Shown here piece after piece: positions 54,661 through 64,000 of a stretch of DNA of 64,000 bases. The notes under the pieces are model-generated. The model was not told the DNA's origin. It did not search any database and saw nothing but the letters and a program-made list of their open reading frames with translations. A program made the position numbers and the translations under genes. The stretch's first letter is position 1. The number at the start of each line of letters is the position of its first letter. Source of the stretch: Rhipicephalus microplus (Eukaryota > Arthropoda > Arachnida > Ixodida > Ixodidae); NCBI RefSeq assembly GCF_043290135.1, contig NC_134701.1:63805502-63869501 (forward strand), given 5' to 3'.

Positions 54661-56774
54661 TATCGGCCTCAAACTCACCTCAGTTAGCCGGCTGCCGTGA
54701 CAAAATTAACACATTAGGGTCCAGTTTGGAGAAAAACAGCGAGAGGGAGGGGGGGATGCGTACGTGTCAGCTAACGCTGCCATTTGAAAAAAAAACGCAT
54801 TCTCCAAGGCTAAAAACAGGGCGAAATCCACAAGATACACGAAATGCAATTCACAATAAAGTAGTTTTGCGAGTAGTTTATATGTTCGCTCCCTTTTTGT
54901 GTGCCATGTGGTTTCTCGCACTTTTTTTTATTTTGAGGATACAACCAACTAGCACAGCTTTTTGCACTTTTGATGTTTCCTGGACCTTACAATTCTGAGG
55001 AAGATTTCCTTTGGCGTCAGGAGTAGGGAATCATATCGATAATTATGTTCAGAGAAACCTACCTATGACTGCCGAGTGCGAAATGTCGATTTTTTGTTCC
55101 GCGGTTATGCTTATACGCATCGTTACCAAGACTGCTGCCTCAGACTTACGAAAAAAATTGCTCGAGTCCCTTCTCTGTCCCCTTAGATCACCTTAACTAA
55201 CCATTACTATTTCAATTGGTGAGTAAATAACGCAAGTGTGATTGAGCAGGCTCACAAACATTTTATTTTTATATGAAGTCGTGGGCCGCAAGCAAAGTAT
55301 CTACAGGCCGCATGCTTGAGACTCCTGACCTGGCAAGTATTGCCCACATCTTAACAACTAAAATTAATAAATGGTATGCATGAGCAAGAAAATTTGACAA
55401 TTTGAAACCATGATTGAGGTCTTGAGTTCTGCTTTGGTCTATAAACCGCCGAGCTAACATATTAATAACGATATTCTGAGGCCATCACATTTTTGTGCTG
55501 CGAAGAAGATACTAATCTTGCCAGTTCCAAGAGGGAATAAACGGATCTGGCTTCCGGAAGCGTGCGTGGGTAGCTTGCAGTCGTAAGACTACGTTATAGA
55601 GCACACATTTTGACGATACATTTATGGACTTGCCTATCAATGTCGCCATCATGCACTGCCAACTTCATAGATCGTGGCATTGTCGCAGTTCAGTATAAAT
55701 TGTCACTGCTTGTTTTTGTGAAGCTCAGACGCATACTCGCAGCTTTCACAGGTCACCACAGTATTTATTGGTATGTTGCATATCTTTCCTAATTGTTTAC
55801 TATGTTCTACACAACTTCAAGCGTTGTCATATGAGTTACGCTTCTAATCTTCCTGGTACAAATAGAGAATGTGTCCGTGCATGCGTCTGAATTTAACTCT
55901 CAGCTGATAGAGCTTTAGTGAGCATTAGTGTTGCGCGTTCTTGAAGGTGAATTGCCCCTCATGGACAGTTTTTCGTATCATCACCGACAGAGGTACTGGT
56001 TGCATCTAGGTGCACTTCTTTCGCACTGAGAGTGTGAATCACTGTAAGCAGCGTCTGTGCATCGTACTGCAGTACAGCACGATGGCTTCCTTGTCGCGGC
56101 TTGAAGTCGAAGCTTAAAGACTTCTCGTTTAACTTGCCAAAACCACCAACACTTAAAATTATGTTACAACTCTGCAAACCGCTGGTCTTTTGCTATTCCA
56201 AAGCAAGTGGAACCGAGCTGTCGCTCAACAAACTTGACTCCACGGCACTCAGCTGCAGCGTTTGGGAGAGGGGGGGGGGGGCGTGCTTGGTATATAGATG
56301 AAGAGAGCTGAGCCAACACATCAGGGTCTTGCCAAAATCGGTGCTACGCTACATGCCTTCTCACATGCCATCGTATCGTTAACCGGGCTCACAGACCAAG
56401 AGTACACGAATGGTCGTGTAAAGCGCTTGCCTGGAACAATCTTAAGGACTGCCACTGCCCCGTCAGTCTCAGAAGAGAGCGGCCTTATGCCTCTGCCCTA
56501 AGTGACCTCATTTTGGCGTTCAATTCAATCATGGCTTGTAGCACGTCTTAGGTTAATAAGTTTTCCTCTTTCTCCGGGCTATAACCTTTTTTTCGAGCCG
56601 TCTATTTAGGGCATTTATTATTTGAATTTCTGAAGCTATAACGCTAGTAAAATAACTGGTCTACAGGAGAGTGCATAACTGGGTTGCTTTGTACGTTATC
56701 AGGACAAGAACAGGTATCATATCATTGCATGGATGAAGATTCGCCCTTCACCGTACTTTCATTTGACATTGCAG
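54661..56774. other. Intron 4, distal part
   Basis: No recognised gene or mobile element. Short frames only. A (G)n run lies at about 56266-56281. Confidence 0.4.
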
Positions 56775-56922
56775 GGCTTATCCTGTAGACCTATTTGTTG
56801 CGATTGGATACACAGCTTATAGTGACTATGGGAAGAAGGACTGTCGAATAGTGCCACCAATCCTTCATTCTACTCAACTACTGGAGCCTGCTCTTTTGGA
56901 CAATGCATACCCCGTTCGTTTG
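56775..56922 (+). CDS. Host gene exon 5 (last one identified)
   Basis: 148 nt, acceptor tgacattgcag (AG 56773-56774), donor tttg|gtaagt. One base completes the split Met codon from exon 4, then 49 codons follow, ending in phase 0. Residues: A-Y-P-V-D-L-F-V-A-I-G-Y-T-A-Y-S-D-Y-G, K-K-D-C-R-I-V-P-P-I-L-H-S-T, L-L-E-P-A-L-L-D-N-A-Y-P-V-R-L. The P-D/V-L-F-x-A-x-G-x-x-x-x-x-D and D-C-R-x-x-P-P blocks are what I remember from the same uncharacterised tick family as exons 2 and 3. It has no ATG, so it is invisible as a simple ORF. The protein must continue in an exon I could not find before 64000. Confidence 0.78.
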
Positions 56923-57601
56923 GTAAGTCGCTAAAGCAGCTTCTTTCGTCAGTATTACTATGACCTCCGTGATTAACTCCGGCAGTAAATACGTAAATGC
57001 GTAACCATATTACGTAACTGTAATGTTGTAGTTGGCCAGTATTTTCTCACTGGCCATGTCAATATTCCATTCACGACTCTATCCGCACGATTAGAGTCGA
57101 CTCCAGGCATAACTCTATTTCATTCATACTGCCCACTGATCTTCGCTATGTCATTCTCTGAAAATGTGGAAGTACAGTTACACTGAGCATTCGCCAAATG
57201 TGGAAAGCATGAAAGGACATCGACATCAAAATTAATCGCTTAAAAAACACCAGTCCCACCAAAGAAATAAATAATATTGAGCTACTTTCCTGTAGTGGCC
57301 ATAAAATTGCTACACTGTCGAAGAGCTGTCTCACAATATCAATCACACGTAGGCGCTTCCATACTTCTTGTATGGCAGCCTATAGCACGTCTTTGGAGCC
57401 GCACTGAATTGGCTGCCGTGAGAGTGCCTTCTTCATTGCGCCCCACACATTCTCACATACATTCATTTCGGCCGTTGAGGAGCTCACTCCAACTACATCA
57501 CTCCCAGCTGTTCCAGCAAGCTTGTTGTTGATTTGGTCATGTGGATGGAACTGTGGTCCTATTAGAAGATGTACAACACGTCAGGAAATGGTCTGTCGAG
57601 A

Positions 57602-57970
57602 GCATACATTCTTAAAAAAGGTAGTGCTACTTACTAACTTTGAGGTAGTAAATTGCTGTCACAACATACACTACCTAAGTAGTAACTGCAGGTAGTAAAT
57701 GGCAAGGTAGTAAAGTTACTATCATGTCATTTACTAGCGGCAGTTACTACCTACCAGAAGGTAGTGACATTGAGTTAATAAATGTACTACTATGATGGTT
57801 AATAATTCCTGTTACTACTTAGTAAAATGTGGTAAACTAGGCTAGTAATATTACTACCATGATGGTAACTAGTTCGTTACTACACTCAAGAAGGTAGAAA
57901 TACAAGCTTGTAAGTTTACTACAAAGAAGGTTACTAGGTTTGTTACTATACATGCAGGAAGGTAGAATAT
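57602..57970. repeat. GGTAGTAA/TTACTACC palindromic-motif repeat
   Basis: About 370 bp made largely of ggtagtaaa, gttactac, tactacc and taccatgatggta in alternating orientation, so many local hairpins are possible. It opens with cattcttaaaaaaggtag, reminiscent of the actctaaaaa ends at 21908. No coding content. Confidence 0.7.
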
Positions 57971-58417
57971 GTAAATAAGCTTTCACAGTCAATGTTTACT
58001 ATTTGCCGAGTAGCGATGCAAACTAGTGACAACACTTGGAACCATTACTCAAAATCATGAACTATATAGGTCATGAAGTTGAGTAATATTGACAAATCGT
58101 ATAATAAAACAAAAAACTGCATGTTAGTATATATAAAGAACATGTATCAGCTTAAGTCACAGAAATATAGGTTGGACAAAAAGTATGAGTTGCGATTCAT
58201 TTCATACCAATTAAGTATTAAATGCTTAGCATGGCAGTGAAAACAAAAATACAGATTTTCAATGAAGCATTAATAAAAGGGACTCTTTCAGGCACCTCAA
58301 TCGTTCGGCCGGTTGTTTTTTTTTTTCTATAGCTGTGATCAACCGCTTCATTTGTGCCGATGTGAATGCACATCTTAGCCTGCAGAAGTGTTCCAGCGCA
58401 GTGAATGTGTTTTGGTT

Positions 58418-58636
58418 TTACGGTGCATGTTGCACATTACATGTATAATATATCTGCGAAAGGGCTGTCACACCACAAATGACATCCATGACCTCCACTG
58501 ACAAGTTTTCAAACTCTGCGGCGATCTCCACTGCAATTCGAACCTCTTTGCCTTTCAGGTCCCATGAGGTGTGGGCATTTTGTAATAAAAAGCAAATAAG
58601 CAAATGATCAACATCAGCATGACTGAATATCGGCAT
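58418..58636 (-). other. Unrecognised minus-strand open frame
   Basis: 72 residues with plausible protein-like composition (L-K-G-K-E-V-R-I-A-V-E-I-A-A-E-F, V-M-D-V-I-C-G-V). No family recognised. It could be a mobile-element piece. Confidence 0.2.
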
Positions 58637-58826
58637 GAATGAATGTCAACACATTGAATATTCGATTCAGTTAAACTTCCTCCTTTTCTGCTGTTAAAAA
58701 CTTCATGAATTTGGTGGTTTTATGATTATAAAGCACACTATTGTGGATATTCGACCTTAATTTTGAACAATAGTTATCAACTTGCACCTGAAGCTCATTG
58801 GTGCTGCAAAATCTTTTAATTTCTAT

Positions 58827-58830
<4 letters not shown>

Positions 58831-58879
<49 letters not shown>
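58831..58879. repeat. (TA)n microsatellite
   Basis: About 24 units. Confidence 0.95.
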
Positions 58880-58880
<1 letters not shown>

Positions 58881-58936
58881 TTCCTCAATCATGTTACAAT
58901 TTTTTGTAACTTCAGTACCTTCTGTTGATTTCTTTA

Positions 58937-59175
58937 TTATTCTTGCTGACATCTATGTTCCCACTTCTGCTTGGGCCCGAACAGGGCCTGAAGCATTTTT
59001 AAATATATAAAAAATGAAGTATGCAGGTGCTCTTGCGTTTCACCCTCATCAAGATGTTCTACTGTGCCGATGAACGCACCTGGTGGTTCCCTCGCCATGC
59101 CTCCTCCGTTTGCAACCTGCCTATTTTCGATTGACTTCAAAGCTTCAAGTCTATGCAGAAATACTTTCTTTCTTG
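58937..59175 (-). other. Unrecognised minus-strand open frame
   Basis: About 80 open codons (F-L-H-R-L-E-A-L-K-S-I-E-N-R, G-A-F-I-G-T-V-E-H-L-D-E-G-E) ending in a stop. No known motif. Same strand as 60340-60900, so the two might belong to one unidentified element. Confidence 0.2.
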
Positions 59176-59194
59176 ATCTAACGCCTGAAAATTG

Positions 59195-59300
59195 TGCCTA
59201 GAAACGGGGACACAAGAAGAGGACACACAACACAGGCGCTAACTTCCAAATAATGTTTATTACCACCACACGCTGGCCTGTCCCCAGAAGAATAACGTCA
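59195..59300 (-). mobile_element. Possible PLE 3' terminal fragment
   Basis: Minus strand reads GGTAATAAACATTATTTGGAAG, then GCGCCTGTGTTGTGTGTCC. From memory such wording occurs at 3' ends of tick Penelope-like elements. There is no coding part here. Confidence 0.3.
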
Positions 59301-59328
59301 CGTGACATGTATGATGAGCACGAAAAAT

Positions 59329-59504
<176 letters not shown>

Positions 59505-59618
59505 CACGATGCGATGAATGGGAGATGTGGCTTGGCTCATACGCCATGTTTATTCGTTTCTCACTACTTCCTTCTCAGCTTCCACCAATCATCGCTACCT
59601 TCTTACGTTACAGGGTTT
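59505..59618 (-). repeat. Short LTR-like repeat, copy 1
   Basis: ~105 bp nearly identical to 61570-61676, same orientation. On the minus strand it begins TGTAACGTAAGAAGG, has CGAATAAACATGG (polyadenylation-like) and ends near CATTCATCGC. A gag fragment sits between the copies. Confidence 0.5.
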
Positions 59619-60339
59619 TCCCTCCCCCCCCCCAAAAGAATGCGCGCGTTACATATTACAATACATGATGAACAAGCAATATTAGAGCACAAAAAATATC
59701 CACATAGGCTGTAGTTCCACATTACATTGAAGATCCGTAAGGTCGCACAAAGACTTCACAGGAAAGGGCAGCAATCCGGGGTTATCAAGTACGGCTCTGG
59801 TGGGCAAGGCTGGCTGGCACGCTCTGGATAACATGAGAATGCTTTCAGCGTTGAATCAGATGGAAACCCCGCCGGCGTTCTTGCGAGGAATAAACGTGGT
59901 TGGAACGCCTTGCAGGATCGACCGTTTTGTTGGCGTCACATTTTTCGTCGTGAGTGATACAAACGCCGTGCATGCAGTTTGCGTGCCCGTTGATCGGGGC
60001 TGATTAGGCACTGCTCGTGTTTCTGCAGAGTACAAACGGTTGTTTTGTGGCGTTTACGGAGTTTTCTATGGCGATGGCGCAGGTGTTCAGACCGAAGACG
60101 CAATCTTGAACGCTGGTGCAGAAAAATTCCTTAGCTTTTCTTTCTGCGAAAATGGCTCAAATGGGGAATCAGTCTCTTCAGTAGAGGTCATTGTTCGCGA
60201 CATTCCTAAGCCGCAAGTGTGCTTGCGATATGGGTTTAGTTCTTTGTTGTCCTTGTTGGTGTGGTCATTTTAGATGTTGAGCATTTCCCTGCTGCTTTTG
60301 TTGGCATTGGTGATGTTGCACTATCTGACTAGGTGAACT

Positions 60340-60900
60340 TCATTTAGAAATATGAGCCCGCTTTTCTTTGTAGGCTGATGTGACCAGAAAATAGTTGACA
60401 CTAGTTTGGGTGCCGCGATTTGTGTCAGGAAATGAAGATAGTGCGCCAGAATTGACAGAAAAATCTGCTGAGGCCCTTGCAACGACATCCTTAATGGACG
60501 TTCCTGGCACAGGGCAGGGCTTGAAAGTTGATGCTTTCGAGCCTCCTGTGTTGGTTGGGCTCTCAGGTGGCTGGGAACTTGACGGCAACACTGCGAAAGG
60601 ATTGGTTTGGTCAGATTCTACTTGGGACTGTTTCTCTGTGTCCGCAACTTTGGAGATAAACTGTTCTGACGCATGAATGTGGACAATTGACCCAGGGCTT
60701 GGCTGAGTATATTCGGAGTTCCGCAGCTCTATCCCGACCGTAGTGGGCGTGTGAGCGACGAAAGAACCAAGTGATGGAAAACAAGGAGGTGGGCCAAGTG
60801 TGCAAGATAGGGAGTAAGCTGCTCCAATGCGTGAAGATCAATTTTCACTCTTCGAGTCGTCATGATGTTGTTTGGTATTTTCCCCATGCGTCAGCCGGTC
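60340..60900 (-). other. Unrecognised long minus-strand open frame
   Basis: Open without stop from about 60840 to a stop at 60340 (~165 codons), with no early ATG. Ser/Thr/Pro-rich: S-R-I-G-A-A-Y-S-L-S-C-T-L-G-P-P-P-C, later S-S-S-Q-P-P-E-S-P-T-N-T-G-G and V-P-G-T-S-I-K-D-V-V-A-R-A-S-A-D-F, ending K-E-K-R-A-H-I-S-K. It reads like genuine protein but I do not recognise a family. It lies between two LTR-like repeats, downstream of a gag fragment, on the same strand. Confidence 0.35.
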
Positions 60901-61209
60901 TACCGGGAACAAGGCATCCTTATGACACGAATAGCGCATATTAGGAGCCCTAGAACAACTGCATGGTAGAAAGTCAGGTGGTAAATCATTTATGCGAGAC
61001 GAAGTATGCTGGGCAGCAGTAGGGTGAGCAACGTCTCATGTCATATGTTGGAGTGACGATTTCGAAAATGTGAATTTTTGTGCAGAATAGAAACCTGATG
61101 GAAAGCTATGTTTTTTTAGGGTAAGAGCGGTAACTGTGGCGGCTGAGTGGGATTCTCTCCACATGATCGGTAATAAGGTAATCCTTATTGTACTAGTTAA
61201 AACGGGCGA

Positions 61210-61440
61210 TCATATCTTCTTGGATGTTCTGACACGATTCGTCGTTGTCGAAGATGTGGATAAGGTAAATTTGAATGCCTCACCAGTCACGTAGTCACTG
61301 AAGTTTGTAACCATCTCCTGTTCCGACCATGATGCAGCGGTAGCGTGGAGCTCGAACAGGTCAAACCACTCCTGTGCAGGTCCATCGTCCGCTGCTCCAG
61401 TGTACTTGGGGATACGAAGGTCAGTCGATGGTTCTGTCAT
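61210..61440 (-). pseudogene. Gypsy-type gag N-terminal fragment
   Basis: 76 residues starting at a plausible ATG: M-T-E-P-S-T-D-L-R-I-P-K-Y-T-G, then D-G-P-A-Q-E-W-F-D-L-F-E-L-H-A-T-A-A-S-W and G-E-A-F-K-F. The P-x-Y-x-G...W-x-x-x-F-E pattern is typical of Ty3/Gypsy gag N-termini. Stops early. It lies just downstream of the LTR-like copy at 61570-61676, as a 5' LTR-gag junction would. Confidence 0.6.
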
Positions 61441-61569
61441 GATGCCGGTAACTGCATGTGCCTGAGATCACCTCTTCTGTGTTCGATATTCAGTTGAAGC
61501 GTATTGCCGGTGGCTTCGTGAATGATGTGAGGCTGATGAGTGGCGGCATGTCTTCATCCTGTCGACTCG

Positions 61570-61671
61570 TGTGACGCTATGATGAATGGGAGACGTGGCC
61601 TGGCTCATACGTCATGTTTATTCCTTTCTCACTTCTTCCTTCTCAGCTTCTACCAATCATCGCTACTTCTT

Positions 61672-61676
<5 letters not shown>
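61570..61676 (-). repeat. Short LTR-like repeat, copy 2
   Basis: Homologous to 59505-59618. On the minus strand begins TGTAAGAAGTAGCGATG and includes GGAATAAACATGACG. Preceded on the minus strand by a TA tract and then by the 3' end of the Gypsy pol at 61740-64000. Confidence 0.5.

Positions 61677-61731
<55 letters not shown>
61676..61731. repeat. (AT)n microsatellite
   Basis: About 27 units. Confidence 0.95.
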
Positions 61732-61733
<2 letters not shown>

Positions 61734-61902
61734 CGCGGGTTATAAATTACAGGGGGTTTATTTAAAAACACGGACAGTGGAACTTGTAGAGACGCTCTCA
61801 GAGAAGGCCGCTAAGATTGTCGTCTTCTTCAATCGCCTGCGCTGCGTCTCTCGAGCCAATCCGCATTCTTCGTTGTCGTTGCTATCTCGCTGCTAAATGC
61901 AG

Positions 61903-62109
61903 CTATGCACGTGGCGTTACCCTCTCGCCAGAGTGAGCGTCGTCCCGATGCTCAACAGGTAGAGATGCAGCCAGCATGTGTTTACATCCCTGAGGGTGGT
62001 AAAGTTTCATGCGGACCACGTGCACGGTCTCAGGCAGATGCTGGCGACGTTTCGAACAGGAGGAGGCGTCGGGCACGACTTCGTACGTCACTTCGCTAAG
62101 ACGGCGCAA
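61903..62109 (-). pseudogene. Gypsy integrase C-terminal fragment
   Basis: Together with the preceding bases the text reads F-G-P-Y-K-V-L-R-R-L-S-E-V-T-Y-E-V-V-P-D and V-H-V-V-R-M-K-L-Y-H-P, the GPY/F module after the integrase core that helps bind DNA. It is offset in frame from the integrase frame ending at 62161, so at least one indel separates them. Confidence 0.75.
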
Positions 62110-62160
62110 AACCTTGTAGGGTCCGAAGTATCGGCGTAGGAGTTCCTCTGAGATGCCTCT

Positions 62161-63192
62161 TCATCCTACAGAAAACCAAACCCAGACTCTATCTCCTGGT
62201 TGATAAATGACGAATCGATGGCGAAGGTTGTAACGTTGGGCGTCAAGTTGCTGCTGGTTCGTTATTCTGAAGCGGGCAAGCTGCCTTGCTTCCTCGGCGC
62301 GATCAGTGAAGTTTGCGTCGTCTGTCTCTAAATCATCGCAATCGTAAGGCAGCATGGCGTCAAACATTGTCGTCACTTCTCTGCCATGAATTTTTGCGAA
62401 CGGCGTCATTTTTGTTGTTTCCTGGCGCGCCATATTATACGCGAATGTGATGTACGGCAATATTCGGTCCCGATTCTTGTGTTCCACGTCGACGTGCATG
62501 CAAAGCATGTCAGCGATTGTCTTGTTAAGTCGTTCTGTAAGCCCATTCGTTTGTGGGTGGTAAGCTGTCATCTTCCTATGCGCTGTGCCACTGAGCGTAA
62601 GCACAGTGCGCAAAAGCTCAGCTGTAAACGCGGTGCCTTTGTCTGTTATGACGACAGCTGGACCACCATGTCTCAGGACAATGTTCTCAATGAAGAACTG
62701 GGCCGCTTCAGCTGTAGTGCCACTCGCGATTGCCTTGGTCTCCGCGTAACGGGTGAGGTAGTCCGTCGCCACTATAACCCATTTGTTGCAGCTGTCCGAC
62801 TTTTGGAATGGGCCCAGCAGATCCATTCCGATTTGAGAAAACGGGGTTTCTGGCATGGGCACAGGATGCAATAGCCCAGCGGGTCTGACAGGTGGTACCT
62901 TGCGCCACTGACAGTCAATGCATGTTCGAACGTAATGTTTAACCTCTGCTGCGATTCTTGGCCAGTAATATTTTTCTTTAATGCGTGTCAGTGTTCTTGT
63001 GAAATCGAGGTGGCCCGCAGTGGCGTCGTCTTGGCAGGCTTGCAAAATTTCGCTGCGGAGAGCTCCAGGAACTACCACCAGATAGCTTCTACCTGTTGAT
63101 GAAAAGTTCTTTTTGTACAGAATTTCGTCCCGTAAACAGAATGACAAGTTCTTCGGAAACACTCTTGGTGCATTGGCGGCTCGTCTGTTCAA
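62161..63192 (-). CDS. Gypsy integrase (zinc finger and catalytic core), partial polyprotein
   Basis: 343 residues, start arbitrary within pol. At residues 60-97 the His-His/Cys-Cys zinc site (G-H-L-D-F ... C-I-D-C). The catalytic core follows: G-M-D-L-L-G-P-F (first Asp), V-I-T-D-K-G-T-A-F (second Asp), Y-H-P-Q-T-N-G-L-T-E-R (catalytic Glu). All three D,D-35-E residues are present, then Y-N-L-R-H and P-G-D-R-V-W-V. The enzyme inserts element cDNA into host DNA. The catalytic part appears intact, but a stop at 62161 cuts off the GPY/F tail. Confidence 0.88.
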   Translation of the reverse strand: MNRRAANAPRVFPKNLSFCLRDEILYKKNFSSTGRSYLVVVPGALRSEILQACQDDATAGHLDFTRTLTRIKEKYYWPRIAAEVKHYVRTCIDCQWRKVPPVRPAGLLHPVPMPETPFSQIGMDLLGPFQKSDSCNKWVIVATDYLTRYAETKAIASGTTAEAAQFFIENIVLRHGGPAVVITDKGTAFTAELLRTVLTLSGTAHRKMTAYHPQTNGLTERLNKTIADMLCMHVDVEHKNRDRILPYITFAYNMARQETTKMTPFAKIHGREVTTMFDAMLPYDCDDLETDDANFTDRAEEARQLARFRITNQQQLDAQRYNLRHRFVIYQPGDRVWVWFSVG

Positions 63193-63396
63193 GAGTTCTA
63201 TAAGCGAGTTGAGCTCCCGATCATCTTGTTATTGCCGAGAAATGATAGTTGCATCAACAACTCCTAAAAAACCTGGGAAATCATCATCCTCTATAGCCGG
63301 TGATTGAATCGGTGACGTTGACAAACAGTCGGTGTCTAAGTGTTGCCTTCCGAACTTGTAAACTACGGCCATGTCGTACTCTTGTAGCCGTAAGCT

Positions 63397-63954
63397 TCAT
63401 CGTGCTAAACGTCCAGATGGGTCTTTCATGTTGGTCAACCAACAAAGAGAGTGATGGTCGCTTACGACTTGGAAAGCGCGGCCATATAAGTACGGGCGGA
63501 ACTTCGCAATTGCCCAAACGATGGCCAGACACTCCTTCTCTGTTGTTGAGTAGTTGAACTCGGTGCGTCTCAACTTTCTGCTAGCGTAGGCGACCACTCT
63601 CTCCACACCATCTTGGCATTGGACAAGAACAGCACCTAGGCCCACATTGCTGGCGTCTGTATGGAAGGCTGTTGGTGCATTTTCGTCGAAGTGAGCGAGG
63701 ACAGGTGGAGTTTGTAGACGCTGTCGCAGCTCGTTGAACGAAGCTTCTTGCTCTTCACCCCATACAAATTCAATGTCTTCCCTTGTAAGGCGGTTGAGTG
63801 GAAAGGCGATGTGTGCAAAGCCTGCTATAATTCGCCGGTAGTAGGCGCAGAGACCCAGAAAACGCCTAACCACTTTCTTATCAACAGGCCTTGCGAACTT
63901 TGCGACGGCTGCTGTTTTATCTGGGTCAGGCTTCACACCTTCGTGACTGATCAC
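63397..63954 (-). CDS. Gypsy RT connection and RNase H, partial polyprotein
   Basis: 185 residues: [21 protein letters not shown] (RT C-terminus), [14 protein letters not shown] (RNase H Asp), [10 protein letters not shown] (Glu), [11 protein letters not shown] (Asp). The RNase H active site is complete. The frame ends at 63397 (A-R-stop), whereas relatives continue R-W-x-L-x-L-Q-E-Y, and that text resumes in another frame (63284-63532). One indel thus separates RNase H from integrase. Confidence 0.85.
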   Translation of the reverse strand: MISHEGVKPDPDKTAAVAKFARPVDKKVVRRFLGLCAYYRRIIAGFAHIAFPLNRLTREDIEFVWGEEQEASFNELRQRLQTPPVLAHFDENAPTAFHTDASNVGLGAVLVQCQDGVERVVAYASRKLRRTEFNYSTTEKECLAIVWAIAKFRPYLYGRAFQVVSDHHSLCWLTNMKDPSGRLAR

Positions 63955-64000
63955 GTGTCCCAGGAATCGGAGTTCTTCGAAGCCGAAGTGGCATTTTTCC

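Larger units (their letters stand above)
61740..64000 (-). mobile_element. Ty3/Gypsy retrotransposon pol, continuing beyond the window
   Basis: Collinear minus-strand RT C-terminus, RNase H (63954-63397), integrase zinc finger and core (63192-62161) and integrase C-terminal region (62109-61903). Motifs are mostly intact with few frame breaks, so this is the youngest-looking LTR element here. Its RT core, protease, gag and 5' LTR lie past 64000. Confidence 0.9.

Overview
The window is eukaryotic, almost certainly from a hard tick and probably a metastriate. The main evidence is at least six recognisable copies or pieces of the tick tRNA-derived SINE Ruka (9832-10075, 21646-21880, 38551-38637, 38727-38966, 42344-42590, 46000-46243, plus a tail piece at 47668-47755 and a related degenerate SINE at 54440-54660). 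Supporting evidence is the density of CR1-, RTE- and I-type LINEs, Penelope-like elements, Ty3/Gypsy remnants and long AT, GT, TTC and TCTA microsatellites. There are no operons, ribosome-binding sites or intact long genes. The species cannot be fixed from the sequence alone.

One host gene can be assembled on the + strand. Five short exons (4913-5107, 35237-35462, 37665-37830, 46776-46891, 56775-56922) each have AG acceptors and GT donors. Their codon phases join without conflict (1/1, 1/2, 2/0, 0/2, 2/0), giving an open frame of 284 codons with a Thr/Ser-rich mucin-like segment followed by a compact domain. Introns are about 30.1, 2.2, 8.9 and 9.9 kb and hold nearly everything else in the window. 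The first and last exons lie outside what I can identify.

Layout. 1-3000: two head-to-head Penelope-like element (PLE) 3' ends forming a roughly 1-kb-armed inverted repeat, each with a hammerhead-ribozyme-like core, then a third PLE fragment. 4.9-5.1 kb: exon 1. 5.4-11 kb: mostly unassigned intron, with a 158-bp direct repeat, a Ruka SINE and a minisatellite-bearing element with short inverted ends. 11.9-15.3 kb: a decayed CR1-type LINE (-). 15.3-18.0 kb: a tandem array of about five ~526-565 bp units, each carrying a tRNA-like pol III promoter. 18-25.5 kb: a SINE, a PLE remnant, a DDE transposase fragment, a candidate element with 14-bp inverted ends, and an RT fragment. 25.6-29.3 kb: a Gypsy remnant (+) broken by a fold-back insertion and by a 1190-bp solo LTR with a 5-bp target duplication. 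29.3-30.6 kb: an I-type LINE 3' end. 30.9-34.9 kb: an LTR retrotransposon (-) with both LTRs and an internal deletion. 35-38 kb: exons 2 and 3. 39.8-41.1 kb: a cluster of AT microsatellites. 42.7-46.7 kb: a ~147-bp satellite interrupted by an RTE LINE, an I-type LINE, a TTC tract and Ruka, then exon 4. 48.4-53.0 kb: a near full-length CR1-type LINE (-) whose first ORF carries a 2A-like peptide. 56.8 kb: exon 5. 57.6-58 kb: a short-motif palindromic repeat. 59-64 kb: microsatellites, short LTR-like repeats with a gag fragment, and a better-preserved Gypsy pol (-) that runs off the window.

The genes do not form a pathway. The host gene is the only non-mobile coding unit I can support. The rest is a nested record of transposon insertion, most of it inactivated by stops, frameshifts and deletions.
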